Below, in pieces: positions 27,731-36,993 of a stretch of 63,472 nt of DNA (position 1 is the stretch's first letter; each line of letters begins with the position of its first letter). Under the pieces are notes generated by a model. The model was not told the origin of the DNA. It was given only the letters and a program-made list of their open reading frames with translations, and did no database searches. Origin of the DNA: an uncultured Burkholderiales bacterium (GTDB taxonomy: Bacteria > Pseudomonadota > Gammaproteobacteria > Burkholderiales > Burkholderiaceae_C); the NCBI GenBank assembly GCA_903887325.1, contig CAISPG010000106.1, positions 1 through 63,472 on the forward strand, given 5' to 3'. A program made the position numbers and the translations under genes.

Positions 27731-28336
27731 ATGACCACGGATTCTGCGCCCATCAACCTGACCCACCATTTTCTGATCGCCATGCCCGGTCTGATGGACG
27801 AATCCTTTTCCCGCAGCGTGGTTTATATGTGCGAACACAGCGAACGCGGCGCTCTGGGCCTGATCATCAACAAACCCAGCCCCATGAACATGCAGTCGCT
27901 GTTTGAAAAAGTGGAACTGCAACTCGGGCGCGCCGATTTGATTGAATTACCTGTGTTCCAAGGCGGTCCGGTGCACACCGAGCGCGGTTTTGTCCTGCAC
28001 GACCCCATGTCTCACATCAGCAGCCAGCCCGGTCAATCCGAGTCTGCTTACGCATCCACGCTGGCCATACCCGGCGGTCTGGAGATGACCACGTCCAAAG
28101 ATGTGCTCGAAGCCCTGTCCACCGGCGCCGGTCCCAAGCGGGTGTTGATCACCCTGGGTTACGCCGCCTGGGCCCAAGGGCAGCTTGAATCCGAACTGGC
28201 TGAAAACAGCTGGCTGACGGTGGAAGCCGACGACCACGTGATTTTCGATACGCCCATCGAGCACCGCTACGACAGTGCGCTGGCGCTGCTGGGTTTGCAG
28301 GCCTGGATGTTGTCGCCGCAGGCGGGCCACGCATGA
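27731..28336 (+). CDS. algH: YqgE/AlgH family protein
   Basis: A 201-residue member of the UPF0301 (YqgE/AlgH) family. The family hallmark segments are HFLIAMPGLMDESFSRSVVY, GALGLIINKPSP and FQGGPVHTERGFVLH. Its biochemical role is unresolved. AlgH was named for an effect on alginate in Pseudomonas, which need not apply here. It heads a five-gene unit in which each gene overlaps the next, and its stop overlaps the ruvX start by four bases. Confidence 0.9.
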   Translation: MTTDSAPINLTHHFLIAMPGLMDESFSRSVVYMCEHSERGALGLIINKPSPMNMQSLFEKVELQLGRADLIELPVFQGGPVHTERGFVLHDPMSHISSQPGQSESAYASTLAIPGGLEMTTSKDVLEALSTGAGPKRVLITLGYAAWAQGQLESELAENSWLTVEADDHVIFDTPIEHRYDSALALLGLQAWMLSPQAGHA

Positions 28337-28752
28337 ACACGGCTGTGATGCCGTCTTCACTTGCCTTATTGCAATCCTTTCTCGCTTTCGATTTCGGTCA
28401 AAAACGCACCGGCGTCGCCTATGCCTCGCGCTTGCTTGGTAAGGCCCAGCCGCAAGGCACGGTGAATGCCAGCGGCGACGCGCGCTGGCCGCTGATTGCC
28501 AAGCACATAGAACGCTGGCAACCCGATGCGCTGGTGGTCGGTGTGCCTTACCACCCGGACGGCGCGGCACACGAAAACACCGCGCAGGCGAAAAAATTCG
28601 CTCGTCAGTTGCAGGGTCGTTTTGCCTTGCCGGTGTTTGAAGTCGATGAGCGCTACTCCACCACCGAAGCCAAAAGCGGTGGTGCTGTCGATGTCGACGC
28701 GGCTTCGGCCTGCGTCATACTGGATCAATTTTTAAGAAACCTCACCCCATGA
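28333..28752 (+). CDS. ruvX: Holliday junction resolvase-like RuvX/YqgF
   Basis: A 139-residue RNase H-fold protein of the YqgF family. Acidic catalytic positions are visible in LAFDFGQKRTGVA, VDERYSTTEA and VDVDAASACVILDQFL. YqgF proteins have been tied both to Holliday junction cleavage and to 16S rRNA 5'-end maturation. The gene overlaps algH before it and pyrR after it by four bases each, the usual arrangement in this order. Confidence 0.92.
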   Translation: MNTAVMPSSLALLQSFLAFDFGQKRTGVAYASRLLGKAQPQGTVNASGDARWPLIAKHIERWQPDALVVGVPYHPDGAAHENTAQAKKFARQLQGRFALPVFEVDERYSTTEAKSGGAVDVDAASACVILDQFLRNLTP

Positions 28753-29252
28753 GCACAGGTCATCTACCGCTGGACGCCCAGGCCTTGTACGCACAAATGT
28801 TGCAGGATTTGCGCGAACGTTTGCCCGCCGCCGCGCATCTGGTTGGTATCACCACCGGCGGTGCCTGGCTTGCCGGACAACTGCATGCAGATTTGAAGCG
28901 GCAAACATCTTTGGGCGTGGTGTCTTCGTCCATGCACCGCGACGATTTTTCCAAACGCGGCCTGGCCGGCAGTGTCGCCACCCAGTTGCCTTTTCAGGTC
29001 GATGGTGCGGTCATCTGGTTGATAGACGATGCGCTGTTCACCGGGCGCACCATACGCGCTGTGGTGAATGAATTGTTCGACTACGGCCGCCCGGCGGCGG
29101 TTCATCTGGCCGTGCTGGTCGACAGAGGCGGGCGCGAGTTACCGGTGCAGGCGGATTACGCGGCCGCGCGCCTGACGCTGCCCGCCGGTCAATCACTTCG
29201 TCTGACGCGCAACGATGCCGGTCAGTTTGTTTTTTCGGTGGAGGGCAGTTGA
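28749..29252 (+). CDS. pyrR: pyrimidine operon regulator PyrR
   Basis: A 167-residue phosphoribosyltransferase-fold protein. The PRPP-binding motif reads [19 protein letters not shown], and a basic segment [13 protein letters not shown] matches the PyrR pattern. In Gram-positive bacteria PyrR binds mRNA to attenuate the pyr operon and also has uracil phosphoribosyltransferase activity. No attenuator can be seen here, because algH and ruvX precede it without a gap, so its regulatory mode is open. Its stop shares bases with the pyrB start. Confidence 0.9.
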   Translation: MSTGHLPLDAQALYAQMLQDLRERLPAAAHLVGITTGGAWLAGQLHADLKRQTSLGVVSSSMHRDDFSKRGLAGSVATQLPFQVDGAVIWLIDDALFTGRTIRAVVNELFDYGRPAAVHLAVLVDRGGRELPVQADYAAARLTLPAGQSLRLTRNDAGQFVFSVEGS

Positions 29253-30214
29253 TGCTGTACAAACGCAATCCCCAACTCAATCGCAACGGTGAATTGATTC
29301 ACTTGTTGTCCACCGAAGGTTTGTCGCGCGACATACTGACGCACATTCTGGACACGGCCAGCCAGTTCGTGTCGGTGAACGACCGCGAGGTGAAAAAAGT
29401 TCCTTTGCTGCGCGGCAAATCGGTGTTCAATCTGTTTTTTGAAAACAGCACCCGCACACGCACGACATTTGAAATTGCCGCCAAGCGCTTGAGCGCTGAT
29501 GTGTTCAATCTGGACATTGCGCGTTCATCGGCCAGCAAAGGCGAAAGCCTGCTCGACACCATCGCCAACCTGAGCGCCATGGCCGCTGATATTTTTGTGG
29601 TGCGCCACGGCGAATCCGGCGCGCCGTATTTGATTGCCGAACACGTGGCACCGCATGTGCACGTCATCAACGCCGGTGACGGCCGGCACGCACACCCGAC
29701 ACAAGGTTTGCTGGACGCTTACACCATCCGCCATTTCAAAAAGAACTTTGCTGATTTGCGCGTCGCCATCGTTGGCGATGTATTGCATTCGCGCGTGGCG
29801 CGCTCGGACATACACGCTTTGACGACGCTGGGTTGTGCCGAGGTGCGCGTGGTCGGTCCTAAGACTCTGGTGCCCGGCGATTTGTCGCAACTCGGTGTCA
29901 AGGTGTTTCACAACATCGAAGAAGGCATACGCGATTGCGACGTGGTCATTGCCTTGCGCTTACAAAACGAACGCATGAGCGGGGCCTTGCTGCCCTCCAG
30001 CCAGGAATATTTCAAAAGCTTTGGCGTCACGCAAAGCCGCATGCAACTGGCCAAGCCGGACGCCATCGTCATGCACCCGGGGCCGATCAACCGGGGCGTA
30101 GAAATCGAATCAGCGGTGGTCGATGGACCTCAAAGCGTCATCTTGACGCAAGTGACTTTCGGCATAGCGGTGCGCATGGCGGTGATGTCTATCGTGGCAG
30201 GGAACGACGCATGA
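29252..30214 (+). CDS. pyrB: aspartate carbamoyltransferase catalytic subunit
   Basis: A 320-residue enzyme that joins carbamoyl phosphate and aspartate in pyrimidine synthesis. The carbamoyl-phosphate motif [13 protein letters not shown], the 80s-loop segment [10 protein letters not shown] and [12 protein letters not shown] are all intact. The ATG at 29252 overlaps the pyrR stop. No pyrI regulatory subunit is present. The next gene is a dihydroorotase-like protein without metal ligands, as in class A transcarbamoylase complexes. Confidence 0.95.
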   Translation: MLYKRNPQLNRNGELIHLLSTEGLSRDILTHILDTASQFVSVNDREVKKVPLLRGKSVFNLFFENSTRTRTTFEIAAKRLSADVFNLDIARSSASKGESLLDTIANLSAMAADIFVVRHGESGAPYLIAEHVAPHVHVINAGDGRHAHPTQGLLDAYTIRHFKKNFADLRVAIVGDVLHSRVARSDIHALTTLGCAEVRVVGPKTLVPGDLSQLGVKVFHNIEEGIRDCDVVIALRLQNERMSGALLPSSQEYFKSFGVTQSRMQLAKPDAIVMHPGPINRGVEIESAVVDGPQSVILTQVTFGIAVRMAVMSIVAGNDA

Positions 30215-31506
30215 ACATACTGATTCAACACGGACACGTCATCGACCCGGCCAGCGGCTTTAGCCAGTTGTCGGATGTCGCGGTGCAAAAAGGCCATGTA
30301 CTGGCTATTGGCCAAATTCCTGCAGACTTCAAAGCGGATCAAACCATTGACGCCGCCGATTGCATGGTGATCCCCGGCTTGGTCGATGCCTGCGCCCGTT
30401 TAGGCGAACCCGGCCATGAACATGAAGGCATGCTTGAGTCTGAATTGGCTGCTGCGGTGGCAGGCGGCGTGACCAGCGTGGTCTGTCCGCCGGACACGCA
30501 ACCGGTGTTGGACGAACCCGGGCTGGTCGAGATGCTGCAATTTCGCGCCGCGCGTTTGCATTTGTCGCGTGTGTTTCCGCTGGGTGCGCTCACGCGTGGA
30601 CTGGCAGGTGAAAGCCTCACGCCCATGGCCGAGTTGACGCTGGCCGGTTGCATAGGTTTTTCTCAAGCCGAACACGGCATGACGCAAACCCAGACTTTGC
30701 AACGCGCCATGCAATACGCCGCCTCTTACGGCTACGTCGTCTGGCTCAGAGCGCAAGACGTGCATCTGGGCAAAGGCGTGGCTGCCAGCGGACCGTTGGC
30801 CACGCGACTGGGTTTGAGCGGTGTGCCGGTGGCGGCAGAAACCATTGCTTTGCACACCATTATTGATGTCATGCGCAGCACCGGCGCTCGCGTGCACGTG
30901 TGTCGCTTGTCCAGTGCGGCCGGTGTGGAACTGGTGCGCCAGGCCAAGGCCGAAGGCTTGGCGATCAGCGCGGATGTCAGCATCCACAATTTGCATTTCA
31001 TCGACAACGATGTCGGCTATTTCGATACCCGCGCGCGCTTGACGCCGCCTTTGCGCCAGCAGCGTGACCGCGAAGCATTAAGCCAAGGCTTGGCAGACGG
31101 CACCATAGACGTGTTGGTGTCTGATCACATGCCAGTGGAAGGCGACGCCAAAGATTTGCCGTTTGCCCAGGCCGAGCCCGGCGCTACTGCGCTGGAAATG
31201 TTGCTGAGTGCAAGTTTGAAATGGGCCGATCAAAGCCATGTGAGTCTGATGCGAGCTTTGCAAGTGGTCACCAGTGCACCGGCGGCTTTGCTGGGTGCGG
31301 CTGGTCAGGGATTGGGGCAATTGACGGTTGGCGCACCGGCAGATATTTGTATTTACAAACCCTCAGAGCAATGGCAAGTTGAGCCTTCAAGTTTGCACAG
31401 CCAGAGCAAACACACGCCGTTTGCTTTCGACATGAACGGCAGTCTCATGCCCGGCAAAGTGCAAGCCACCTTGGTGGCCGGTAGAGTGGCTTTCGAGTTG
31501 AATTAA
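30211..31506 (+). CDS. pyrX: dihydroorotase-like protein PyrX, probably inactive
   Basis: A 431-residue amidohydrolase-fold protein related to dihydroorotase. Where active enzymes have the metal-binding D-x-H-x-H, it reads [13 protein letters not shown], so both histidines are lost. The later TDHAPH motif is altered to VSDHMPVE and the PHH region to SIHNLH. This matches the non-catalytic PyrC'/PyrX known from Pseudomonas, which holds together the dodecameric complex with PyrB. A true dihydroorotase should be encoded elsewhere. The start at 30211 overlaps the pyrB stop (ATGA). Confidence 0.88.
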   Translation: MNILIQHGHVIDPASGFSQLSDVAVQKGHVLAIGQIPADFKADQTIDAADCMVIPGLVDACARLGEPGHEHEGMLESELAAAVAGGVTSVVCPPDTQPVLDEPGLVEMLQFRAARLHLSRVFPLGALTRGLAGESLTPMAELTLAGCIGFSQAEHGMTQTQTLQRAMQYAASYGYVVWLRAQDVHLGKGVAASGPLATRLGLSGVPVAAETIALHTIIDVMRSTGARVHVCRLSSAAGVELVRQAKAEGLAISADVSIHNLHFIDNDVGYFDTRARLTPPLRQQRDREALSQGLADGTIDVLVSDHMPVEGDAKDLPFAQAEPGATALEMLLSASLKWADQSHVSLMRALQVVTSAPAALLGAAGQGLGQLTVGAPADICIYKPSEQWQVEPSSLHSQSKHTPFAFDMNGSLMPGKVQATLVAGRVAFELN

Positions 31507-31510
31507 GCAG

Positions 31511-31574
31511 AAATTGGGGTCAGGTTCCTGAAATTGGGGTCAGGTTCCAATTAATTTAATTGGAACATGACCCC
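31511..31574. repeat. second REP-like palindrome with tandem half
   Basis: AAATTGGGGTCAGGTTCC occurs at 31511-31528 and again at 31531-31548, a tandem copy with period 20. An inverted partner follows at 31559-31574 (ATTGGAACATGACCCC), with one mismatch to 31537-31552. The core is the same as at 19821-19891. It fills the gap between the convergent pyrX and fccB-like genes. Confidence 0.82.
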
Positions 31575-31586
31575 GATTAAATTCAA

Positions 31587-32873
31587 TTAAAGCAGCGAAT
31601 CAGCCCAGATGTTTTGCGCCCAATTCCACGCATACGTACCTTCCAGCGAATTCGCTTCACTGGACAGACCGCCGGAGCCTGCAACGGTTTTGTAGGTTTT
31701 TTCTTCAGCGTTGTACTGATGCACCGAAGCCACGTGCACTACCAGTTTGTCGCTCACATAGCTGTAGCAAGTGTTGGTCAAAAACGGTGTGTCGTTGATG
31801 TCCAGACCGGATAACTGCGCGACGATGGCCGACGCAGCCACCTTCGCGTGTGAGTTGGCCATGTGCGCCGACTTGGGCATGGCCGGTGCGGCCAGTATGG
31901 CATCGCCGAGGATATGAATATCTTTGGCAGCGATGGATTCAAAGGTTTTGTAATGGATGCCGCACCAGCGGTTATTGGCCGTGGCCAATCCGGTTTGCAC
32001 AGCAATAGCACCGGCGCGCATGGCCGGCAGCACATTCAGCACGTCGGCTTTCACCGGTTCTTGGATATCAAAGCGAATGCTGCTGTTTTCAGTGTCGACC
32101 GCAGTCACCTTGTGGTTAGGCCGGTACTCGATGATGTCCTTGTAGTTGTCATTCCAAAACTTCTTGAACAAACCGGCTTTGGACGTGACATCCGGGTTGG
32201 CGTCGAGTATCAATACCTTGGATTTCGGCTTGGCTTGTTTGAAGTAATGCGCTACTTGGCTGGCGCGCTCATACGGTCCAGGCGGGCAGCGGTAAGGCGC
32301 TTCCGGCACTGTCAAGGCGTAAACGCCGCCATCGGGCATGGCTTCGAGTTGTTTGCGCAACGCCAGGGTTTCCGGCCCGGCTTTCCAGGCTTGCAGAATT
32401 TGACCTTCTGCGTTGGCATCGCGCAGGCCTTCGATGGTGTCAAACATCATGTCCACGCCGGGCGACAACACCAGTTTGTCGTAGCCAATGGTGGGGCCAT
32501 TCAGTAACCGGAGTGATTTTTTCTGCACATCGATGTCTATGACCCTGTCGCGCACCAGCGTGATACCGTGCCTGGTCATCAGCGTGTCGTAGGGCGTGGT
32601 CAGGTCGGCCAGGGTTTTGCTGCCGCCTAACACCAGGTTAGACATGGGGCAGGAAATAAAGCTGGTGTTGGGCTCGACCAGCAACACGCTGACTTTGTAA
32701 TTGGACAGCATGCGTATGTATTTAGCGGCCGTGGCGCCGCCGTAGCCGCCGCCTATGACTATCACTTGGGTTTTGGCAGGCAAACTGGCCGCCGCCGCCC
32801 ACAGCGATTGCAGGGCCAGCGCTTGTGCGCCGCCAATAGCGAGTCCGGCTTGCAGCAGTTGTCTTCTTTTCAT
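31587..32873 (-). CDS. fccB: flavocytochrome c sulfide dehydrogenase flavoprotein-like
   Basis: A 428-residue exported flavoprotein resembling FccB/SoxF. A twin-arginine-type signal MKRRQLLQAGLAIGGAQA begins the protein. The FAD-binding fold is QVIVIGGGYGGATAAKYI. Cysteines in FISCPMSNLV and YRCPPGPYER are candidates for the redox-active pair, and a second FAD motif is HILGDAILAAPAMPKSA. FccB oxidises sulfide in the periplasm and passes electrons to a c-type cytochrome. The next gene upstream encodes such a cytochrome, 9 bp away, in support. Other donors than sulfide cannot be excluded. Confidence 0.85.
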   Translation of the reverse strand: MKRRQLLQAGLAIGGAQALALQSLWAAAASLPAKTQVIVIGGGYGGATAAKYIRMLSNYKVSVLLVEPNTSFISCPMSNLVLGGSKTLADLTTPYDTLMTRHGITLVRDRVIDIDVQKKSLRLLNGPTIGYDKLVLSPGVDMMFDTIEGLRDANAEGQILQAWKAGPETLALRKQLEAMPDGGVYALTVPEAPYRCPPGPYERASQVAHYFKQAKPKSKVLILDANPDVTSKAGLFKKFWNDNYKDIIEYRPNHKVTAVDTENSSIRFDIQEPVKADVLNVLPAMRAGAIAVQTGLATANNRWCGIHYKTFESIAAKDIHILGDAILAAPAMPKSAHMANSHAKVAASAIVAQLSGLDINDTPFLTNTCYSYVSDKLVVHVASVHQYNAEEKTYKTVAGSGGLSSEANSLEGTYAWNWAQNIWADSLL

Positions 32874-32882
32874 GGTGATTCC

Positions 32883-33224
32883 TTAACGGGCTAGCGCTGC
32901 AAAATAGTCGGCGAGCGTTGTGATTTGCGCTTCGCTCAAACCCTTGGTGATCTGGTGCATGATGGTGGCGGGACGACTGCCGTCTTTGAACGCGTGCATT
33001 TGCTGAACCATGTAATCACGCGGCAATCCGGCGATAGACGGCACGGCCGAGTCTTTGACCGTGCGGCCTTCGCTGCCGTGGCAGTTGGCACATATGGCGG
33101 CGTTGGCGCGTGTATGCAGGTCGGTAGATGCCTTGTCTTCAGCCCGGGCGTGCGATGTCAGCAGAATCAAGCAAAGCGACAGGCTGAATCGACTGAAATG
33201 CTTTAGGTTTAAATTCATGTTCAT
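32883..33224 (-). CDS. monohaem cytochrome c (FccA-like)
   Basis: A 113-residue periplasmic cytochrome. A signal peptide ends near SHARA. One haem site, CANCHG, follows about residue 43, and a Met ligand is likely in QQMHAFKDG or PATIMHQ. The sequence fits the small class I cytochromes that partner FccB. It is the first gene of a two-gene operon with the flavoprotein. Flavocytochrome c partners may have one or two haems; this one has one. Confidence 0.85.
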   Translation of the reverse strand: MNMNLNLKHFSRFSLSLCLILLTSHARAEDKASTDLHTRANAAICANCHGSEGRTVKDSAVPSIAGLPRDYMVQQMHAFKDGSRPATIMHQITKGLSEAQITTLADYFAALAR

Positions 33225-33361
33225 GATTCAATCAATCTGGTCAATACAAACATCCATCACTTTAACCTGTTTAATCTGTTCAAAATCATGCCCAAGTTGC
33301 ATTTGTATATGCTCTCCCCGTAACAGTCAGCGGCGTTTCAGGCCTGCCGACTTTATGCGTT

Positions 33362-34063
33362 ATGGTTTCACCCTGTCTTGATACTCGGGAGCACGACATA
33401 GATTGGCAAGCACTTGTTCTTTCTCTGCAACTTGCGTCAGTCACGCTGTTGCTGCTATTGCCTGCGGGCTTGCTGTTGGCGCGTTGGCTGGCCTATACCG
33501 CATTCAAGGGCAAGTACCTGATAGAGGCATTGGTGGTTCTGCCCTTGGTGCTGCCGCCTACCGTGTTGGGTTATTACCTGTTGGTATCGCTCGGCGGTGC
33601 GTCTGCGGCGGGGCAATGGCTGTCACAGCATGTAGGTGTGAGCCTGGCTTTTCATTTTTCCGGCTTGGTACTGGCCTCGGTGATTTTCAATATTCCGTTT
33701 CTGGTGCAACCTATTCAGCGTGCCTTTGAAGCCATTCCCGTCAACCTGGGCGAAGCCGCAGCCGTCAGCGGTTTGAATGCATGGCGCATTTTCTGGCGCA
33801 TAGAACTGCCGCTGGCCTGGCCGGGTGTGTTGTCGGCCATGGTCTTGACCTTTGTGCATACGCTGGGTGAATTCGGTGTGGTGCTGATGATGGGCGGCAG
33901 CATTCCCGGTGAAACCAGAACCCTGGCTATTTCTATTTACGACCGTGTCCAGGCTTTTGATTTTGAATCCGCTGACCGCATGGCCTTGCTGTTGTTGCTG
34001 TTGTCGTTGCTGGCTGTGGCTGCATCCTTTTTTGCCACGGCAAGGCTGGGCAGACGCAGATGA
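33362..34063 (+). CDS. modB: molybdate ABC transporter permease
   Basis: A 233-residue inner-membrane permease with about five or six helices. The ModB core is LVLPPTVLGYYLLV and the ABC-contact EAA loop reads NLGEAAAVSGLNAWRIFWRI, followed by HTLGEFGVVLMMGGSIPGET. It forms the channel for molybdate, needed for the molybdopterin enzyme FdsA encoded nearby. Its stop overlaps the modC start by four bases. The binding protein gene modA is not in the window. Confidence 0.92.
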   Translation: MVSPCLDTREHDIDWQALVLSLQLASVTLLLLLPAGLLLARWLAYTAFKGKYLIEALVVLPLVLPPTVLGYYLLVSLGGASAAGQWLSQHVGVSLAFHFSGLVLASVIFNIPFLVQPIQRAFEAIPVNLGEAAAVSGLNAWRIFWRIELPLAWPGVLSAMVLTFVHTLGEFGVVLMMGGSIPGETRTLAISIYDRVQAFDFESADRMALLLLLLSLLAVAASFFATARLGRRR

Positions 34064-35217
34064 ACACCGAACAAGCCGTGGACTTGCAAGTCGATATTTC
34101 CCAGACCAGCCCCATGCCTTTGCGCGGCAGTTTCAGTTGCGCCCCGGGGCAGATGCTGGCGCTGGTCGGCCCGTCGGGCGCGGGTAAAACCTCCATGCTC
34201 AGGGTGTTGGCCGGGTTGTTGCAACCTGAGAATGCCAGAGTCAGTGTCGGCAGCGACATTTGGTGCGACACCGCGCAAGGCCTGCACATGCGGCCGCAGC
34301 AGCGACGCGTCGGGCTGGTGTTCCAAAACTATGCACTGATGCCGCACATGAACGCGGTAGACAACGTGGCCTTGGCCATGTTGCATCTGCCAAGCGCGCT
34401 GCGCTTGCAGCAGGCGCGCGACTGGTTGCAGCGCATGGGTTTGACGCCCGATCAACAAAATCGTTTACCAGCCTTGTTGTCCGGCGGCCAACAGCAGCGC
34501 GTGGCGCTGGCGCGTGCGCTGGCGCGGCAACCGCGTCTCTTGTTAATGGATGAACCGTTTTCTGCGGTGGACCAAATGAGCCGTCGCAGTTTGTACGGTT
34601 TGATCGCCGACTTGCGCCGCGATTTGCATATTCCTATTGTGCTGGTGACGCACGACTTGAACGAAGCCAGACAACTGGCGGACAAGCTGGTGGTGATGGA
34701 CGCAGGCGAGGTATTGCAAGAGGGCACCCCGGCGCATATTTACCGCTCGCCGCGCAACGCGCGCGTGGCCGATCTGGTCGGTATACCTAATCGTTTTCAC
34801 GGGCGTTGGTTGGGTAACCGCGGACCGCATGCTTTGCCTGAAGGCTTCGCCTGGCTGGAATGGTTGCCGCACGCGGATGCGAAAAGCGGGCTTGCGCTGA
34901 TGGTCAAAGACAAAGGCCGTTTGAAAACATGGGGTCAGCCCGTGACTTGGGTGATTCAAGGCGACGGTTTTCAAGTCAATCCTGTATTGACCGAGGATGC
35001 GGCATCCGACAGTCAGCGGCTTGTGTTGCAAGCACAGGTCAGTGCCTTGCGCAGTCTGGGCGAAATCTCGCTCGCTACATTGGCGCTGGCTGAACCAGCG
35101 GGTACGCAGTTGCAATTGACACTGTCAGGCACGCAAAGGCATAAGGTGAAAACCGGCCAGCAAATCTCTGTCAGCATGGACTGTCGCTGGATACACGTGA
35201 TGCCGGTTCGCCGTTGA
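34060..35217 (+). CDS. modC: molybdate ABC transporter ATP-binding protein
   Basis: A 385-residue ATPase subunit. Walker A is VGPSGAGKTSMLR, the signature is LSGGQQQRVALARALA, Walker B is LLLMDEPFSAVD and the switch His lies in VTHDLNEA. A C-terminal domain of about 130 residues resembles the TOBE/Mop oxyanion-binding region of ModC, a possible site for feedback by molybdate. It is coupled to modB. The end converges on a small barrel gene, with 22 bp between. Confidence 0.9.
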   Translation: MNTEQAVDLQVDISQTSPMPLRGSFSCAPGQMLALVGPSGAGKTSMLRVLAGLLQPENARVSVGSDIWCDTAQGLHMRPQQRRVGLVFQNYALMPHMNAVDNVALAMLHLPSALRLQQARDWLQRMGLTPDQQNRLPALLSGGQQQRVALARALARQPRLLLMDEPFSAVDQMSRRSLYGLIADLRRDLHIPIVLVTHDLNEARQLADKLVVMDAGEVLQEGTPAHIYRSPRNARVADLVGIPNRFHGRWLGNRGPHALPEGFAWLEWLPHADAKSGLALMVKDKGRLKTWGQPVTWVIQGDGFQVNPVLTEDAASDSQRLVLQAQVSALRSLGEISLATLALAEPAGTQLQLTLSGTQRHKVKTGQQISVSMDCRWIHVMPVRR

Positions 35218-35239
35218 ATGGCCTGTAAGCAGTCTTCGT

Positions 35240-35749
35240 TTATTTCAAGGTGTATTCATAACTCAGGTGCATCACATAGCTTGCCGGGCTTTTGCCGTAG
35301 ATAGGCAAATAGGAAAGCCGCAAGCCTTGTTGCGGACCGAAACCGTGTTTGAAACTCAAGGCACCCATGGGCGCGTATTCATAAGGCATCTCCTGGGTGT
35401 AATAACCTGTGGCCAGGCTGGTCATCAAAGACACTGAATCCACCACCGGATTGACCGGCAAATCCCATTCCCAGGCGTAGCCCAGGTAAAACGTGTTGCG
35501 GTTCAAACTGTTGTCGTAAAAACCACCAGTGATTCCTTTGTGAACAAAATACAGACCGTAGTTGGCATTGTTGAAGTCACCGCCGTCGTGGTAGCTCGGG
35601 CCGTGTATGCCGAAGTAATTGTTGTCTGCGTGTGCCGGCATTTGCGCCAAGCCTGCCAGGCTGATGAAAAGCATTGATGCAAGTGTGTTGATACTTCCAC
35701 GGTATGTGGAATAACGACGACGTAAAGAAGTAGCGAAGGTGGTTGGCAT
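35240..35749 (-). CDS. small outer-membrane-like beta protein
   Basis: A 169-residue exported protein not recognised by name. An N-terminal signal region runs to about residue 42, ending near PAHA. The rest is rich in Tyr, Gly and alternating strands (YGLYFVHKGITGGFY, MHLSYEYTLK), the usual look of a small outer-membrane barrel with a terminal aromatic strand. It sits alone between modC and the fds operon end. A relation to the protein at 23160-23678 is possible but not clear by eye. Confidence 0.6.
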   Translation of the reverse strand: MPTTFATSLRRRYSTYRGSINTLASMLFISLAGLAQMPAHADNNYFGIHGPSYHDGGDFNNANYGLYFVHKGITGGFYDNSLNRNTFYLGYAWEWDLPVNPVVDSVSLMTSLATGYYTQEMPYEYAPMGALSFKHGFGPQQGLRLSYLPIYGKSPASYVMHLSYEYTLK

Positions 35750-35969
35750 GTCAATCTCCAGTGAACATGCCAGCCTTTAAGCAAAATAATGTCCCGCCTT
35801 TTGACGGTTTTTTCACACCTGCTTGCGAAAGAAATCAGTTCGCGATCCGCATCAATAGCAAAGCATTCATTGAGCCGCAGACTGCTTTGAGAAAACGGAA
35901 ACAGATTCAGAAAATAATGGCTTTCAGCCCTGATAACACCGATGTAAGGTGTCCGGTGTCAAAGCTTGA

Positions 35970-36209
35970 TTAGCGCAAAGCTGCCGGTTGAAGCGACGCG
36001 CGGTGTAAGGCCAACGATTGCGCGACAAGTTCTGACAACTCGCCGGTTTGCCCTTGGTCTATGGATTCAAAAAGTTTTAAGCGCATGCGCGGTTCCCAGA
36101 ACTTGCGTATGTGGTTGGCGATGCCGTCCATGGCTTCGCTGCGGTCCGGGTAGGCGGAAAAAAACTCGCCGATTTGGTTGGCCATGTGAACCAGGTTATG
36201 GATGTCCAT
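35970..36209 (-). CDS. fdsD: formate dehydrogenase delta subunit
   Basis: A 79-residue cytosolic protein with the FdsD pattern HMANQIGEFFSAYPDRSEAMDG at its N-terminus, here at about residues 8-28, and HIRKFWEPRMR. FdsD is needed for activity of soluble NAD-dependent formate dehydrogenases and may help cofactor insertion. The ATG at 36209 lies inside the end of fdhD, a 14-bp overlap. It is the last gene of the transporter-fds operon. Confidence 0.88.
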   Translation of the reverse strand: MDIHNLVHMANQIGEFFSAYPDRSEAMDGIANHIRKFWEPRMRLKLFESIDQGQTGELSELVAQSLALHRASLQPAALR

Positions 36210-36993
36210 GTGTTTCAGTCTCTGTGGATTCAATGGGAGCAGTAGCTAAAAACCGTTCGGGGTAGCTGTAAGCGGTGAAGCTGTCTCCGCGCACCTGTCC
36301 GGCGAGCAGCAGCTTGTGAGACAGCGCTATCTCAACGGCCAGACGTGTCGGTGCGGACACAGCGGTCAATGCACCTGCGCCGGACTGTATGGTTTTTTGC
36401 ACCATCTCAAAACTGGCGCGGCTAGTGATACAGACAAAGCCTTGCGTTGCATCGACGCCTGCTTTGGACATGGCGCCTATCAGTTTGTCCAGGGCGTTGT
36501 GGCGGCCGACATCTTCACGCACGGTTTGAATGACACCGTTCATATCAGACCAGGCGGCGGCGTGGGTGGCACCGGTTTGCAGTTTCAATGGTTGCAAGGC
36601 ACGCAAGCCTGCATGCGCACGTTGCATGGCTTGCACATCCACTTGCACCACTGGCGCTTGCGGCAGCTTGAGTTTGACTTGATCCAGGCTGTCGGTGCCG
36701 CACAAGCCGCAACCGGTGCGACCGGCCATGTGCCTTTTGCGTTCTTTCAAACGCGCTTCGCATTGGGCGGCGATATCAATTTGTAGTTCAATGCCTTGCG
36801 CTTGTTGTATGACTTCAACACCATAGATTTGCGATGCCTGGTCTATCAAACCTTCGGTCAACGCAAAGCCGAACGCAAAGTCTTCCAAATGCAAAGGCGT
36901 GGCCATCATCACCGCGTGTGAAATGCCGTTGAACACCAAAGCCACCGGCACCTCTTCAGCCAGAGTGGCGGCAAGGGCCGTGTGCATCTTCAC
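36196..36993 (-). CDS. fdhD: formate dehydrogenase sulfurtransferase FdhD
   Basis: A 265-residue accessory protein that transfers sulfur to the molybdenum cofactor before it enters formate dehydrogenase. The functional Cys pair lies in GRTGCGLCGTDSL, and SRASFEMVQKTIQSG is a family segment. In Cupriavidus-type clusters the same gene is called fdsC. It overlaps fdsA by four bases and fdsD by 14. Its place in the operon agrees with a Mo-dependent FdsA. Confidence 0.93.
   Translation of the reverse strand: MKMHTALAATLAEEVPVALVFNGISHAVMMATPLHLEDFAFGFALTEGLIDQASQIYGVEVIQQAQGIELQIDIAAQCEARLKERKRHMAGRTGCGLCGTDSLDQVKLKLPQAPVVQVDVQAMQRAHAGLRALQPLKLQTGATHAAAWSDMNGVIQTVREDVGRHNALDKLIGAMSKAGVDATQGFVCITSRASFEMVQKTIQSGAGALTAVSAPTRLAVEIALSHKLLLAGQVRGDSFTAYSYPERFLATAPIESTETETHGHP

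Noticed and set aside
27728-27922. N-terminal extension of photolyase
   Set aside because: It would run over algH in antisense; the antenna domain begins properly from 27706.
33225-33361. Molybdenum-cofactor riboswitch before modB
   Set aside because: No convincing conserved fold could be traced in the 137-bp gap.
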